The notes under the pieces: model-generated
Database searches by the model: none
What the model was told of the DNA's origin: nothing
What the model saw: the letters and a program-made list of their open reading frames with translations, nothing else
Position numbers and translations under genes: made by a program
Shown here: positions 51,829 through 61,890 of the stretch, in pieces
How the letters are laid out: each line of letters opens with the position of its first letter
Numbering within the stretch: the first letter of the stretch is position 1
Origin: an uncultured Eubacteriales bacterium
GTDB taxonomy: Bacteria > Bacillota > Clostridia > Oscillospirales > Acutalibacteraceae
DNA length: 64,000 nucleotides
Reading direction: 5' to 3'
Assembly: GCA_949068525.1 (NCBI GenBank)
Contig: CARTIQ010000002.1
Span: 124,001-188,000, forward strand

Positions 51829-53589
51829 ATGAATAATCAAAATGTTATTTTTGGAATAAACGGGCCGGTCGTAACGGTGCAGGATACGGACGCTTTTTCT
51901 ATGATGGAAATGGTCTTTGTGGGCGGGGATAAGCTCATTGGAGAGGTTATCGGCATCACAGAGGCGCTCACGACTATTCAAGTTTACGAGGAGACAACTG
52001 GACTTCGGCCAGGGGAACCCGTAGAGGGCACCGGACAGCCAATGACGGTAACATTGGGGCCGGGGATAATCAATAATATTTTTGACGGAATCCAACGACC
52101 ATTGCGAGCAATTGAGCTGCAGACTGGAGCATTTATTGCGAAAGGTGCGGAGGTCTCGCCGCTTGACGAAAACAAAAAGTGGGATGTAACGCTTGTTACT
52201 AAGGTAGGAGAAAAGCTAAACGCTGGGGACGTCTACGCAGAATGCCCAGAGACAAGCATAATAACGCACAGATGCATGTTGCCGCCGGGGGTTTCTGGTG
52301 AGGTCACATCGGTGCAAAAAGATGGCAAATACCGCGTTAACGACGTAATTGTAACGATAAAAACTGAAAGTGGTGAGGACATCGGATTGACGCTGTGTCA
52401 AAAGTGGCCAATAAGGACTCCGCGCCCAGTTACCGAGAGATTACCAATGATACTCCCGCTAATCACAGGACAGAGAGTAATCGATACGCTGTTTCCAATT
52501 GCAAAAGGTGGCGCAGCGGCGGTGCCAGGAGGATTTGGAGCGGGAAAAACCATGACACAGCATCAGTTGGCAAAGTGGTGCGATGCGGACATCATAGTTT
52601 ATGTGGGATGCGGCGAGCGAGGCAACGAGATGAGCCAGGTGCTGAGTGAATTCTCGGAATTGGTAGATCCAAAGTCCGGCAAACCAATGACGGAAAGGAC
52701 TGTACTTATCGCGAACACTTCTAATATGCCGGTCGCGGCGCGTGAAGCTTCGATTTATACAGGAATAACACTGGCGGAGTACTATCGCGACATGGGATAT
52801 CACGTTGCAATCATGGCGGACTCGACTTCTCGGTGGGCGGAGGCCCTGCGCGAAATTTCTGGTCGGCTTGAGGAAATGCCCGCAGAAGAGGGCTTCCCGG
52901 CGTATTTGCCATCGAGGTTGTCGGAATTTTACGAACGTGCCGGACTTACCAAGAATTTGAATGGCTCAGATGGCTCGGTTACGATAATTGGAGCGGTTTC
53001 GCCACAGGGGGCGGACTTCTCGGAGCCGGTTACGCAGAACACCAAGCGATTTGTGCGTGCTTTTTGGGCTCTCGACAAATCCCTAGCCTACGCGCGGCAT
53101 TATCCCGCGATTAACTGGATGCAGAGTTATAGCGAGTATTTCATAGATTTGGACCCTTGGTTTGCTGAGAATGTTGGCCAAAAATTCATAAAATATCGAT
53201 CAAAAATAAGCGCGATTCTTCACGAGGAAAACAAGCTGATGGAGATTGTAAAGCTGATTGGGGCGGACGTTTTGCCAGACGACCAGAAGTTGGTTATCGA
53301 GATTGCAAGGGTTATCCGGGTTGGGTTTTTGCAGCAAAACGCGTTTCATAAGGACGATACCTTCGTGCCGCTAAGGAAGCAAAAGCTGATGATGAAGGTA
53401 ATCTTGCACCTGGAGGACAAAGCCCGGCAGCTGATTTTGGCGTCGATACCGATCTCGCGGATATCGGAGATGGGGCTGTTTGACAAGCTAACAAAGATGA
53501 AGTACGACGTGCCAAACGATAAATTGGAGCTGTTTGACGATTATATTGCGGAGATTGACAAGATGTTTGATGGGATACTGAAATCCTAG
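51829..53589 (+). CDS. ntpA: V-type ATPase catalytic subunit A
   Basis: This 586-residue catalytic subunit has the P-loop GGFGAGKTMTQ (about residues 231-241), the catalytic Glu region YVGCGERGNEM, ADSTSRWAEALREISGRLEEMP and SGSVTIIGAVSP-type (here DGSVTIIGAVSPQG). The nonhomologous region of about 90 residues is included. The length is typical. The operon order C-I-K-F-E-A-B-D differs from the enterococcal F-I-K-E-C-G-A-B-D order. Confidence 0.97.
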   Translation: MNNQNVIFGINGPVVTVQDTDAFSMMEMVFVGGDKLIGEVIGITEALTTIQVYEETTGLRPGEPVEGTGQPMTVTLGPGIINNIFDGIQRPLRAIELQTGAFIAKGAEVSPLDENKKWDVTLVTKVGEKLNAGDVYAECPETSIITHRCMLPPGVSGEVTSVQKDGKYRVNDVIVTIKTESGEDIGLTLCQKWPIRTPRPVTERLPMILPLITGQRVIDTLFPIAKGGAAAVPGGFGAGKTMTQHQLAKWCDADIIVYVGCGERGNEMSQVLSEFSELVDPKSGKPMTERTVLIANTSNMPVAAREASIYTGITLAEYYRDMGYHVAIMADSTSRWAEALREISGRLEEMPAEEGFPAYLPSRLSEFYERAGLTKNLNGSDGSVTIIGAVSPQGADFSEPVTQNTKRFVRAFWALDKSLAYARHYPAINWMQSYSEYFIDLDPWFAENVGQKFIKYRSKISAILHEENKLMEIVKLIGADVLPDDQKLVIEIARVIRVGFLQQNAFHKDDTFVPLRKQKLMMKVILHLEDKARQLILASIPISRISEMGLFDKLTKMKYDVPNDKLELFDDYIAEIDKMFDGILKS

Positions 53590-53635
53590 GTGTGGCTGAC
53601 GGGCAACGAGTAAAACGAATTGGGGGCGTGATAAA

Positions 53636-55111
53636 GTGATAATCGATTATATTGGTGTGAAGGAGATAAGCGGCTCACTGATTGTCATTGACGGCGTTTC
53701 GGAGGTTTCTTTTGAAGAAATTGTAGAGATCCGGCTGGAAGATGGGTCTATGAGACAGGGTAGAGTAGTGCAGATAGACGGCGAGCGCATTGTTGTGCAG
53801 GTTTTTGAGGGCACAAAAAGCATCTCGCTAGGCAACACAAAGACTCGACTGAAGGGGCACCCGATGGAATTGGCGCTGTCCCCGGAGATTTTAGGAAGAG
53901 TATTTGATGGAGCCGGCAGACCTATTGACGGATTGGGCGATATTTTTCCAGAAAAGAAAATTAACATCAATGGAACACCAATAAATCCGGTATCGCGGCT
54001 GTACCCCCAAAACTATATAAACACGGGTATATCAACAATCGACACGCTGGCAACGTTAATTCGTGGGCAAAAATTACCGATATTTTCGGGCTCCGGCATG
54101 AAGCATAACGAATTGGCTGTACAAATTGCGCGGCAGGCCAAGATAGCGTCGAATGAGAACGAGAATTTCGCAATAGTTTTCGCAGCGATGGGCGTAAAGA
54201 ACGATGTTGCGGAGTATTTTCGGCGGAGCTTTGAGGAATCTGGCGTCCTGCAGCGCGTAGTGATGTTTTTGAATTTGTCGAACGACCCGGTTATCGAAAG
54301 AACACTGACGCCAAGGTGCGCCCTTACGGCGGCGGAGTATCTAGCGTTTGAGCAAAACATGCATATACTAGTGATAATGACGGATATGACGTCTTATGCT
54401 GAAGCATTGAGGGAATTCAGCTCATCTAAGGGCGAAATTCCCGGCAGAAAGGGATATCCAGGCTATTTGTACTCGGATTTAGCATCACTCTATGAAAGAG
54501 CCGGCATGATAAGGGGCAAGAGCGGATCGGTTACGCAGATCCCAATTTTGACGATGCCGAACGACGATATAACGCACCCAGTGCCAGATTTGACGGGGTA
54601 TATCACCGAAGGACAGATAGTATTAGAGCGCGCGCTGGAGGGTGAGGGAATTTACCCACCGGTTGCGGTTTTGCCATCGCTTTCTCGCCTAATGAAGGAT
54701 GGAATCGGGGATGGGTACACTCGGGAGGACCATTCTGCGCTTGCAAATCAGCTTTTTGCGTCTTATGCAAAGGTTAAAGACGCACGCTCACTGGCTTCGG
54801 TCATTGGCGAGGAGGAGCTTTCGCCTGACGACAAGAAGATTCTGGCTTTTGGAAAGGAATTCGAGGCGAAGTTCATCAACCAGGCGGCGAACGAAGATAG
54901 GAGCATCAAAAAGAGCCTGGATTTGGGATGGAAGCTGCTGTCTATGCTGCCCAAAAAGGAGCTAGACCGTGTAGATGACGTGATTTTGGAGAAATATTAT
55001 CACGAGGAAAAGACCGAGCAAAAGGAACAATCGGAGGCTGCAGAGCCGCAAAAAGAGATTATGGAGAGCAAGGAAGATAATTCGAAAAAAGAAAATAGCG
55101 AGGAAGAATAG
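53636..55111 (+). CDS. ntpB: V-type ATPase regulatory subunit B
   Basis: This 491-residue non-catalytic nucleotide-binding subunit includes SGSGMKHNELAVQIARQ (degenerate P-loop) and MTDMTSYAEALREFSSSKGEIPGRKGYPGYLYSDLASLYERAG-type conserved block. The last 35 residues are very rich in E and K (KTEQKEQSEAAEPQKE), an unusual charged tail. The start is GTG 53636 behind GGGGGCG. Confidence 0.96.
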   Translation: MIIDYIGVKEISGSLIVIDGVSEVSFEEIVEIRLEDGSMRQGRVVQIDGERIVVQVFEGTKSISLGNTKTRLKGHPMELALSPEILGRVFDGAGRPIDGLGDIFPEKKININGTPINPVSRLYPQNYINTGISTIDTLATLIRGQKLPIFSGSGMKHNELAVQIARQAKIASNENENFAIVFAAMGVKNDVAEYFRRSFEESGVLQRVVMFLNLSNDPVIERTLTPRCALTAAEYLAFEQNMHILVIMTDMTSYAEALREFSSSKGEIPGRKGYPGYLYSDLASLYERAGMIRGKSGSVTQIPILTMPNDDITHPVPDLTGYITEGQIVLERALEGEGIYPPVAVLPSLSRLMKDGIGDGYTREDHSALANQLFASYAKVKDARSLASVIGEEELSPDDKKILAFGKEFEAKFINQAANEDRSIKKSLDLGWKLLSMLPKKELDRVDDVILEKYYHEEKTEQKEQSEAAEPQKEIMESKEDNSKKENSEEE

Positions 55112-55154
55112 CTAAATTTGGGCGTTTAACGTGACAAAACGGGGGTGAGTTCGA

Positions 55155-55766
55155 GTGAACATGTCGGTGGTGCCGACAAAGGGCAACCTAATCGCGACGA
55201 AGAAGTCGTATGAGCTAGCAAAGGGTGGCTTTGAGCTGATGGACAAGAAGAGAAACATCCTGATCCGTGAAATGATGCTGCTTATCAAACATGCATCGAA
55301 GATTCAGAAGCGGATCGACACAACTTACGCAAAAGCGTACGCAGCGCTGCAGAAGGCCAATATTACGCTGGGAATGATTGAGGAGATCGCAGGCACGGTG
55401 CCGATTGATGATAGTCTTAAAGTTTCGTACCGGAGTGTCATGGGGGTCGAGATTCCTATCGTATCTTTTAGCGAGGACCAGAGCCGCAAGCTGCCTTTTG
55501 GCCTTTACAATTCAAATTCTATGCTGGACGAAGCGTATCGGAGCTTCTTGAAAGTGAAAAAACTGAGCGCGGATTTATCCGAAATCGAAAATAGCGTGTA
55601 TCGGTTAGCTGACGCCATCGGCAAAACACAAAAAAGAGCAAATGCACTCAAAAATATAGTTATACCGCGGTTTGAGAGGTCTATCAAGTTCATAACAGAC
55701 GCGCTGGAAGAGAAAGACCGTGAGGAGTTCTCGAGACTAAAAGTGATAAAAAAGAAAAAATCGTGA
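55155..55766 (+). CDS. ntpD: V-type ATPase subunit D (central shaft)
   Basis: This 203-residue protein begins with VPTKGNLIATKKSYELAKGGFELMDKKRNIL, the signature of subunit D. It is helical at both ends, as needed for the rotor shaft. GTG 55155 follows GGGGGTGAG. It is the last gene of the operon and is followed by a terminator. Confidence 0.95.
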   Translation: MNMSVVPTKGNLIATKKSYELAKGGFELMDKKRNILIREMMLLIKHASKIQKRIDTTYAKAYAALQKANITLGMIEEIAGTVPIDDSLKVSYRSVMGVEIPIVSFSEDQSRKLPFGLYNSNSMLDEAYRSFLKVKKLSADLSEIENSVYRLADAIGKTQKRANALKNIVIPRFERSIKFITDALEEKDREEFSRLKVIKKKKS

Positions 55767-55785
55767 TTTTAGCGGCTTTAAAGTG

Positions 55786-55857
55786 AAAAAACTTGCGATG
55801 CACCTCAGTTTTAGCTAAACTTTGAGAGAGGAGTATGCAAGTTTTTTAGTATCGCGC
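55786..55857 (+). terminator. Terminator after the V-ATPase operon
   Basis: AAAAAACTTGC (55786-55796) pairs with GCAAGTTTTTT (55847-55857). The stem ends in the T run. The loop is long (about 50 bases) and holds a smaller imperfect hairpin. Confidence 0.6.
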
Positions 55858-55940
55858 GCGAAGGTGCCTTTACGAGCGGCAATTAATGTATTATAATTAG
55901 TATTGATACGTTGATAAATAACCAAAATGGGGGCGCGAGC

Positions 55941-56600
55941 ATGACGTCGAAATTTGATTTTTCGGTATTTAGGCAACAGAAGCCAGTTTTTATAAAAAAA
56001 ATGATTCTAGCTTTTTTGGGAGACATGCTAGTCGGCATGGGTATTGGGCTGAACTCTTGTGCCGGACTGGGTAATGACCCAATCTCAGTACTTTCGGACG
56101 GTCTGCATAAGTTCTTTAGTATCAGCATGGGTGTGGCGGTAAATGCTACGGCCTATACGCTGCTCGTTGTTGTCTTAATTTTTGGTAGGAAGTATATAAA
56201 CGTTGGCACGCTCATCAACGTGCTACCGCTAGGTTTTTTCGTTAATCTAGGAGTGGCCACATATTCTGCGCTAAATGTCGCCGCGGGTGGACTGCTCTTT
56301 AGAAGCATCGCGGTGCTGGCTGGGTGCGCATTTTTGTTTTTTGGAACAGCACTCTTCATCACAGTAGACATCGGACAGGACACATGGACGGGTTTTGCGA
56401 TGTTGCTGCGGGACAGAACCGGCAAGGAGTATAGGTTCGTACGGGCGGCGTTGGACGTAGTTGCGCTGGTGATAGGCTTTTTGCTGGGAGGTACGGTTGG
56501 TGCAGCGACAATATTCTCCGCACTATTGGGCGGTCCGACCATCCAGATGTTTTGCGAATTTATAAATAAGTTCGTAAAGTTTGATAACAGCGCGGTGTGA
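55941..56600 (+). CDS. YczE/YyaS/YitT-like membrane protein
   Basis: This 219-residue protein has five or six transmembrane helices with family motifs GDMLVGMGIGLNSCAGLGNDPISVLSDGL and GTALFITVDIGQDTWTGFAMLL. Family members are uncharacterised integral proteins. ATG 55941 follows a run of G. It lies 31 bp ahead of recD2. Confidence 0.82.
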   Translation: MTSKFDFSVFRQQKPVFIKKMILAFLGDMLVGMGIGLNSCAGLGNDPISVLSDGLHKFFSISMGVAVNATAYTLLVVVLIFGRKYINVGTLINVLPLGFFVNLGVATYSALNVAAGGLLFRSIAVLAGCAFLFFGTALFITVDIGQDTWTGFAMLLRDRTGKEYRFVRAALDVVALVIGFLLGGTVGAATIFSALLGGPTIQMFCEFINKFVKFDNSAV

Positions 56601-56631
56601 AGCCGATTGTAAGGTAAAAGAGGAGTTAAAA

Positions 56632-58866
56632 ATGCGGCAGGGCAAGACAAAAACATTGTACGAAGTAAGGGGTGCTGTGGAGCGGCTCGTTTTCCGAAAT
56701 GAGCAAAACGGCTATAGCGTGGTAGAACTGAGCGTGAAGGGCGAGCAGTTAACTGCTGTGGGAACGTTGCCGTATGTTGGGGTTGGAGAAAATGTGAGAC
56801 TGTTGGGCAATTTCAAGAGCCATCCCACTTTTGGAGAAGAGTTTGTGGTAGAATTATGCGAACGCTCGATGCCAACCACAACTGCAGCAATCTTGAAGTA
56901 CCTGTCATCTGGCGCAATAAAAGGCGTAGGCCCAGGAACCGCAAGTAAATTGGTAGAAAAGTTTGGCGAAAAAACGCTGGAAGTAATCGAAAAAACGCCG
57001 CAAGAACTAACCAAAATACGTGGAATCACGCAGGAGAAGGCACAAAAAATCTCGGACGAATTCAACAAGCTATTCTGCGTAAGAGAACTGATGATATACC
57101 TCGGTAAGTACGGCATAACGCCGGAGGAGGCCATAAAAATATACAAGCAGTACGGCCAGGAGGCCACCGAGCGCATCAACGAGAACCCGTACCTGCTGTG
57201 CGAGGAGCCTCTGGGGATAAGCTTTGAAAGGGCCGACAAATTGGCATACGCGCTGCAATTACCACAGGAGGATGACTGCCGAATCCGCGCAGGGACGGTT
57301 TACATCCTGCAGCATAATATGAATAACGGACACACATGCCTGCCAAAGGACAAACTGCTCGAAGCGGCGGCAAATTTTTTGAATATAGAGCCAGAAAAGG
57401 CCTGCAAAGTGCTGGAGGATCTTGTACAAGATGGCACATTACAGAGAGAATTTGTGGATGGAAGAGAATTCGTTTTTACGAGTAAAATGCACCAAATCGA
57501 GGTGTACTCGGCGGGGCGTTTGCTGATGATGCTAAAATTTCCGCCAAAGAAAATCGCGGGAGCGGATGAATTCATAGAAACCATCGAACGGGAGCACAAA
57601 ATAAGTTACGCAAAGCTCCAAAAAAAGGCAATAAAGCAAGCGCTAGAAGAGGGACTCCTGATTTTGACGGGCGGCCCTGGCACGGGCAAAACCACGACTC
57701 TTAATGCGATTATAAATATCCTTGAAAAGAACGGGGAAAAGGTTAGCTTGGCGGCGCCGACCGGCAGAGCAGCGCAGAGGATGTCAGCGTTGACAGGCAA
57801 AGAAGCTAAGACTATCCACAGGCTGCTAGAGGTGCAGTGGGATGCAGACGATAAACAAGTGTTCAAGCGAAATGAGAAGAACCTGCTTGATTGCGATGCA
57901 CTGATTTTAGATGAGCTGTCGATGGTGGATGCCGCGTTATTTGAAGGCGTACTGAGGGCGTTGCCATTGGGGTGCCGGCTTATCATGGTTGGAGATTGCG
58001 ACCAGTTGCCTTCGGTTGGAGCTGGAAACGTGCTCTCGGACCTGATAAAATCTGGAGTGATCGCTACTGTAGAATTAAAGGAAATTTTTAGGCAATCGCA
58101 GAAAAGCTTGATTGTAACGAATGCCCACAGAATTGTAAACGGAGAAATGCCCGAACTGTCAGTAAGAGATAACGATTTCTTCTTCATGAGAGTGAATGAT
58201 CAGCAGGCAATCAGCGACACAATTAGGGATTTGTGCACCAGACGGCTGCCGGATACATACGGATATTCCTCCCTGTTTGATATACAGGTAATTGCGCCGG
58301 GCAAAAAGGGCCCGCTTGGCACTGTGCAGATAAACAAGGTCATGCAGGAGGCGCTAAATGGCGCTATTACGGCGAAGAAAGAGATCAACATAAACGGTAC
58401 GGTCTTTCGCGAGGGCGACAAGGTGATGCAGATAAAAAATAATTACGATATAATGTTTGCGCGCGAGGATGGTACCGGCGGCGAAGGCGTATTTAACGGG
58501 GATATCGGGATTCTTTTGGATATAGACAAAGCAGAAGGTACGCTGATAGTACAGTTTGACGATAAGTATGCGAAATATGACCAAGAGAGCGCAAGGGATT
58601 TGGATTTAGCCTATGCCATAACTGTACACAAGAGCCAGGGAAGCGAATTTGAGGCGGTTGTGATGCCGATATACTTTGGCGCGCCGCAGTTGTACTACAG
58701 AAATTTGCTGTATACGGCGGTAACGCGGGCAAAATCGATGATTGTCCTGGTGGGGAATGACTGGACAGTAAGGAAGATGGTCGAGAATAACAAAAAAACC
58801 AGGCGATTTTCAGGGTTAAAGAGTTTTCTAATAAAGGGAAGTGAAGGGGGACATGATGAGCTTTAG
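56632..58866 (+). CDS. recD2: ATP-dependent 5'-3' DNA helicase RecD2
   Basis: This 744-residue SF1B helicase has an N-terminal region with helix-hairpin-helix motifs (SSGAIKGVGPGTASKLVE, LTKIRGITQEKAQK), Walker A LTGGPGTGKTTT, Walker B LILDELSMVDA, and motif VI region ITVHKSQGSEFEAVV. RecD2 works without RecBC in DNA repair and replication stress. ATG 56632 follows GAGGAG. The end overlaps comF. Confidence 0.95.
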   Translation: MRQGKTKTLYEVRGAVERLVFRNEQNGYSVVELSVKGEQLTAVGTLPYVGVGENVRLLGNFKSHPTFGEEFVVELCERSMPTTTAAILKYLSSGAIKGVGPGTASKLVEKFGEKTLEVIEKTPQELTKIRGITQEKAQKISDEFNKLFCVRELMIYLGKYGITPEEAIKIYKQYGQEATERINENPYLLCEEPLGISFERADKLAYALQLPQEDDCRIRAGTVYILQHNMNNGHTCLPKDKLLEAAANFLNIEPEKACKVLEDLVQDGTLQREFVDGREFVFTSKMHQIEVYSAGRLLMMLKFPPKKIAGADEFIETIEREHKISYAKLQKKAIKQALEEGLLILTGGPGTGKTTTLNAIINILEKNGEKVSLAAPTGRAAQRMSALTGKEAKTIHRLLEVQWDADDKQVFKRNEKNLLDCDALILDELSMVDAALFEGVLRALPLGCRLIMVGDCDQLPSVGAGNVLSDLIKSGVIATVELKEIFRQSQKSLIVTNAHRIVNGEMPELSVRDNDFFFMRVNDQQAISDTIRDLCTRRLPDTYGYSSLFDIQVIAPGKKGPLGTVQINKVMQEALNGAITAKKEININGTVFREGDKVMQIKNNYDIMFAREDGTGGEGVFNGDIGILLDIDKAEGTLIVQFDDKYAKYDQESARDLDLAYAITVHKSQGSEFEAVVMPIYFGAPQLYYRNLLYTAVTRAKSMIVLVGNDWTVRKMVENNKKTRRFSGLKSFLIKGSEGGHDEL

Positions 58867-59533
58867 AAAAATTTTGTCCATATTTTTCCCGGCACAGTGC
58901 CCGTTTTGCAAAGACATAATCTCTGGAGACGAGGTTGTATGCCAAAGTTGTGAGAAAAAGATAAACCGAAAGTTGATAAAAACCACATTAACAACGCGAG
59001 AAGGGCAAAAATTCGAATGTGTAGCGCCGTTTGCCTATGTAGAACCGATCCGCGGAGCCATACATGACTATAAGTTCAAGGGCGCCAAGAATTTTGCGGT
59101 TCCGTTTGGCAAGTACGTGGTCGACGTTTTGGCAGAAAGCCTTGATATAACGAAAGTAGATCTGATAACGAGTGTTCCGCTGCACAGGGCAAGAAAACGG
59201 GAGCGCGGGTTTAATCAGGCAGAGATTTTTGCCAAGGAGGTAAGCCGGTTAACGAGCATCCGTTACGCAGAGACACTGAAAAAAGTCAAACGGAATAAAA
59301 CTCAGCACGAACTAAGCCAGCAGGAGCGGGTGGAGAACGTGAAGGACGTATACGCGATCATAGATAGCGAGGCGGTAAAGGGGAAAACCATCGTGATCTG
59401 CGATGACATCTTGACAACGGGCAATACAATGGCAGAGTGCGCGAATGTGATCTTGAAATCCGGTGCCAGAACGGTAATAGGAGCAACAATTGCAAACGTA
59501 GAGAATAGGCCCAAAACAATCGACAAAAAATAG
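58856..59533 (+). CDS. comF: ComF family phosphoribosyltransferase-like protein
   Basis: This 225-residue protein has an N-terminal zinc finger (CPFC, then CQSC) and a C-terminal phosphoribosyltransferase domain with VICDDILTTGNTMAEC (PRPP motif). ComF is needed for DNA uptake in competent bacteria, though it is also found in non-competent ones. ATG 58856 follows GAAGGGGG and overlaps the recD2 stop by 11 bp, so the two are coupled. Confidence 0.92.
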   Translation: MSFRKILSIFFPAQCPFCKDIISGDEVVCQSCEKKINRKLIKTTLTTREGQKFECVAPFAYVEPIRGAIHDYKFKGAKNFAVPFGKYVVDVLAESLDITKVDLITSVPLHRARKRERGFNQAEIFAKEVSRLTSIRYAETLKKVKRNKTQHELSQQERVENVKDVYAIIDSEAVKGKTIVICDDILTTGNTMAECANVILKSGARTVIGATIANVENRPKTIDKK

Positions 59534-59591
59534 AAGAACAAACTATAATAGTGTGAAAATGCACAAAGTTTGACAGATTAATTTTAACCTA

Positions 59592-59620
59592 TTTACAAAA
59601 TATTTTTGATGTGGTATAAT
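59592..59620 (+). promoter_or_regulatory. Sigma-A-type promoter for the small exported protein gene
   Basis: TTTACA (59592-59597), a 17-bp spacer, then TATAAT (59615-59620). It leaves a leader of about 110 bases that contains a strong unused AAGGAGATAT at 59641. Confidence 0.65.
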
Positions 59621-59739
59621 ATCTGATGTAATTGTAAAGAAAGGAGATATCCACTTAAAAAGGTATGGTTTTAGTGCGTAAATACGTATTAAAAGTAATT
59701 GTAGACAGCCCAAAATTTATTAAAAGGAGTTTTTATTTT

Positions 59740-60264
59740 ATGAAAAAATTTTTATCTATGGCACTCGCCACAATAATGGCGCTTAATGTTAATGTTTTAA
59801 GCAGCAAAAACATTGCAGCTGCTAGTTTTTGGGAAAGTTACTATGTTGAAGAAGGGGACTATGAATCCGATAACCTTAAATTTGACTTTCCAAAAGATGG
59901 CTTGAATGGAAACAAAATTAAGATAACTGTTGAAAAAGAAGAAGAGTCTTCAGAACTAAAAATTTTCTTAAAGTTTATCTCTTGGGCAGCATATAGTGCA
60001 CTTCTAGCTTATGTTGGTTTTACAGTTGCTACTTTTTCAGGATTAAACGAAGAAACCAAAAACAAGCTAAGAGAGTTCGCCAAAGCTAACAACAAGTTTT
60101 TAGGCTATACCCAAAATAAAATGACCAGTTATTATAATGCTGCAAGCACAAAGTTAAATGAGACTTATAATAATTTTTGCCCTACAAATACTACGAATGG
60201 CGTTTACGACTGCTTGTTTAAAAAATTAGGTATTAGGTCAGTGAACAAAGCTGACGAAGCCTAA
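59740..60264 (+). CDS. Small exported or membrane protein, unknown function
   Basis: This 174-residue protein has a signal peptide (about 1-27, KKFLSMALATIMALNVNVLSS), an acidic region (28-70), one hydrophobic helix (about 79-101) and a C-terminal helical part with two Cys (NFCPTNTTNGVYDC). No family is recognised. ATG 59740 follows AAAAGGAG; an in-frame ATG at 59665 has a poorer site. Its strong promoter suggests high expression. Confidence 0.65.
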   Translation: MKKFLSMALATIMALNVNVLSSKNIAAASFWESYYVEEGDYESDNLKFDFPKDGLNGNKIKITVEKEEESSELKIFLKFISWAAYSALLAYVGFTVATFSGLNEETKNKLREFAKANNKFLGYTQNKMTSYYNAASTKLNETYNNFCPTNTTNGVYDCLFKKLGIRSVNKADEA

Positions 60265-60308
60265 TAAAGTAAAAAAGCTAATTTAAATTTAATCAGAAAT
60301 AACAAAAA

Positions 60309-60348
60309 CCGGTACCCAAACTTAAGGAGGATACCGGCTATTTTTTTA
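60309..60348. terminator. Terminator between the exported protein gene and rny
   Basis: CCGGTACCC (60309-60317) pairs with GGATACCGG (60329-60337) with one mismatch, followed by TTTTTTT on the plus strand. It also lies just after the minus-strand rny stop. Confidence 0.75.
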
Positions 60349-60354
60349 TCTTAT

Positions 60355-61890
60355 TTATCTTGCGTACTCAACAACGCGGCTTTCACGGATTATATTAACC
60401 TTAACTTGACCGGGGTAATCGAGCTCATTTTCAATTTTCTTACAAACCTCTCGGGCCAAAATAGCAGCTTGATCATCATTAATGACATCGGGCTTAACCA
60501 TTATACGAATCTCTCTGCCAGCCTGAATAGCAAAGCATCGTTCAACACCTTTAAAGGACGAAGCAATTTCCTCCAGCTTTTCAAGACGTTTAATGTAATT
60601 CTCTAGATTTTCACGCCGAGCGCCGGGTCGAGCAGCAGAAATAGCATCCGCAGCCTGAACAAGACAAGCAATAACAGTCTTGGCTTCAACGTCGCCATGA
60701 TGGGCTTGAATCGCATGAACAACAGCATCGTTTTCGTGGTACTTTTTAGCAAGATCGACGCCGATTTCAATGTGAGAACCCTCCACCTGATGGTCAAGAG
60801 CCTTACCGATGTCGTGCAAAAGACCAGCACGACGGGCAATAGTAGGGTCAAGCCCGAGCTCAGAAGCTATAGATCCGGCTAAGTGAGCAACTTCTAAAGA
60901 ATGCTGTAGAACATTTTGACCATAACTAGTGCGATACCGAAGGCGACCAAGCAACTTAATAAGCTCGGGATGAATAGAATTGACGCCAGCCTCAATTATC
61001 GCGCGCTCACCTTCAGCTTTAATGCTTCGATCGACTTCTTTTTTAGCGCGGTCGATGGTTTCTTCGATTCTAGCAGGATGGATTCGGCCGTCAGTAATAA
61101 GGTTTTCAAGCGCAACCCGTGCAATCTCGCGGCGGATCGGGTCAAAGCTAGAAATGGTAATAGCCTCGGGCGTGTCATCAATAATTAAATCGACTCCAGT
61201 CAAAGTCTCGATAGCACGGATGTTTCGGCCCTCTCTACCAATAATGCGTCCCTTCATTTCGTCGTTCGGCAAAGGCACAACGCTAACAGTGGCCTCTGCA
61301 ACGTGGTCAGATGCGCATCTCTGAATCGCAAGTGAGATAATTTCTCTTGCCTTTTTCTCAGATTCATCTTTGGCCTTCTGCTCGAATTCCAAGATTTTAA
61401 TAGCCTTTTCGTGAGTCAGCTCTTCGTCCAAACTTTTGAGCAAATATTCCTTAGCCTGCTGCAAAGTAAACCCCGAGATCTTTTCTAAAGCCTCGAACTG
61501 CTGCTGTTTGAGTCCCTCAACCAACTTGGACTGCTTGCTCAACTCCTCACTTTTCGCCTCCAAATTGTCCATCTTCTTATCCAAAGATTCTTCGCGCTGT
61601 AAGACCCGACGTTCTTGCCTCTGAATATCCTTACGTTTCTCGGCGATTTCCTTCTCGGCATCGGTGCGCAGTTTATGTACCTCGTCCTTGCCCTCAATAA
61701 TAATCGCGTTTTTCTGGACCTGAGCCTCACTAATAGCCTCACTCAAAATTTTCTTAGCCTCGAGTTCGGCCGAACTAATGGTAGATTCAGCGACTTTCTT
61801 TCGATGCGAAATTCCGAGCTTAAAAGCGACAAAAGCGGCAATAAAAGCAACAATTATAACAGAAAGCATAATTAATCCAAAATTTAACAA
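60355..61890 (-). CDS. rny: Ribonuclease Y
   Basis: This 511-residue membrane-anchored endoribonuclease starts bulk mRNA decay in Firmicutes. It has an N-terminal transmembrane helix (about 3-25), a long coiled coil (30-170), a KH domain (VPLPNDEMKGRIIGREGRNIRAIE) and the HD domain (LLHDIGKALDHQ). TTG 61890 follows AAGGAGG by eight bases. The length is close to the norm (about 520). Confidence 0.96.
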   Translation of the reverse strand: MLNFGLIMLSVIIVAFIAAFVAFKLGISHRKKVAESTISSAELEAKKILSEAISEAQVQKNAIIIEGKDEVHKLRTDAEKEIAEKRKDIQRQERRVLQREESLDKKMDNLEAKSEELSKQSKLVEGLKQQQFEALEKISGFTLQQAKEYLLKSLDEELTHEKAIKILEFEQKAKDESEKKAREIISLAIQRCASDHVAEATVSVVPLPNDEMKGRIIGREGRNIRAIETLTGVDLIIDDTPEAITISSFDPIRREIARVALENLITDGRIHPARIEETIDRAKKEVDRSIKAEGERAIIEAGVNSIHPELIKLLGRLRYRTSYGQNVLQHSLEVAHLAGSIASELGLDPTIARRAGLLHDIGKALDHQVEGSHIEIGVDLAKKYHENDAVVHAIQAHHGDVEAKTVIACLVQAADAISAARPGARRENLENYIKRLEKLEEIASSFKGVERCFAIQAGREIRIMVKPDVINDDQAAILAREVCKKIENELDYPGQVKVNIIRESRVVEYAR

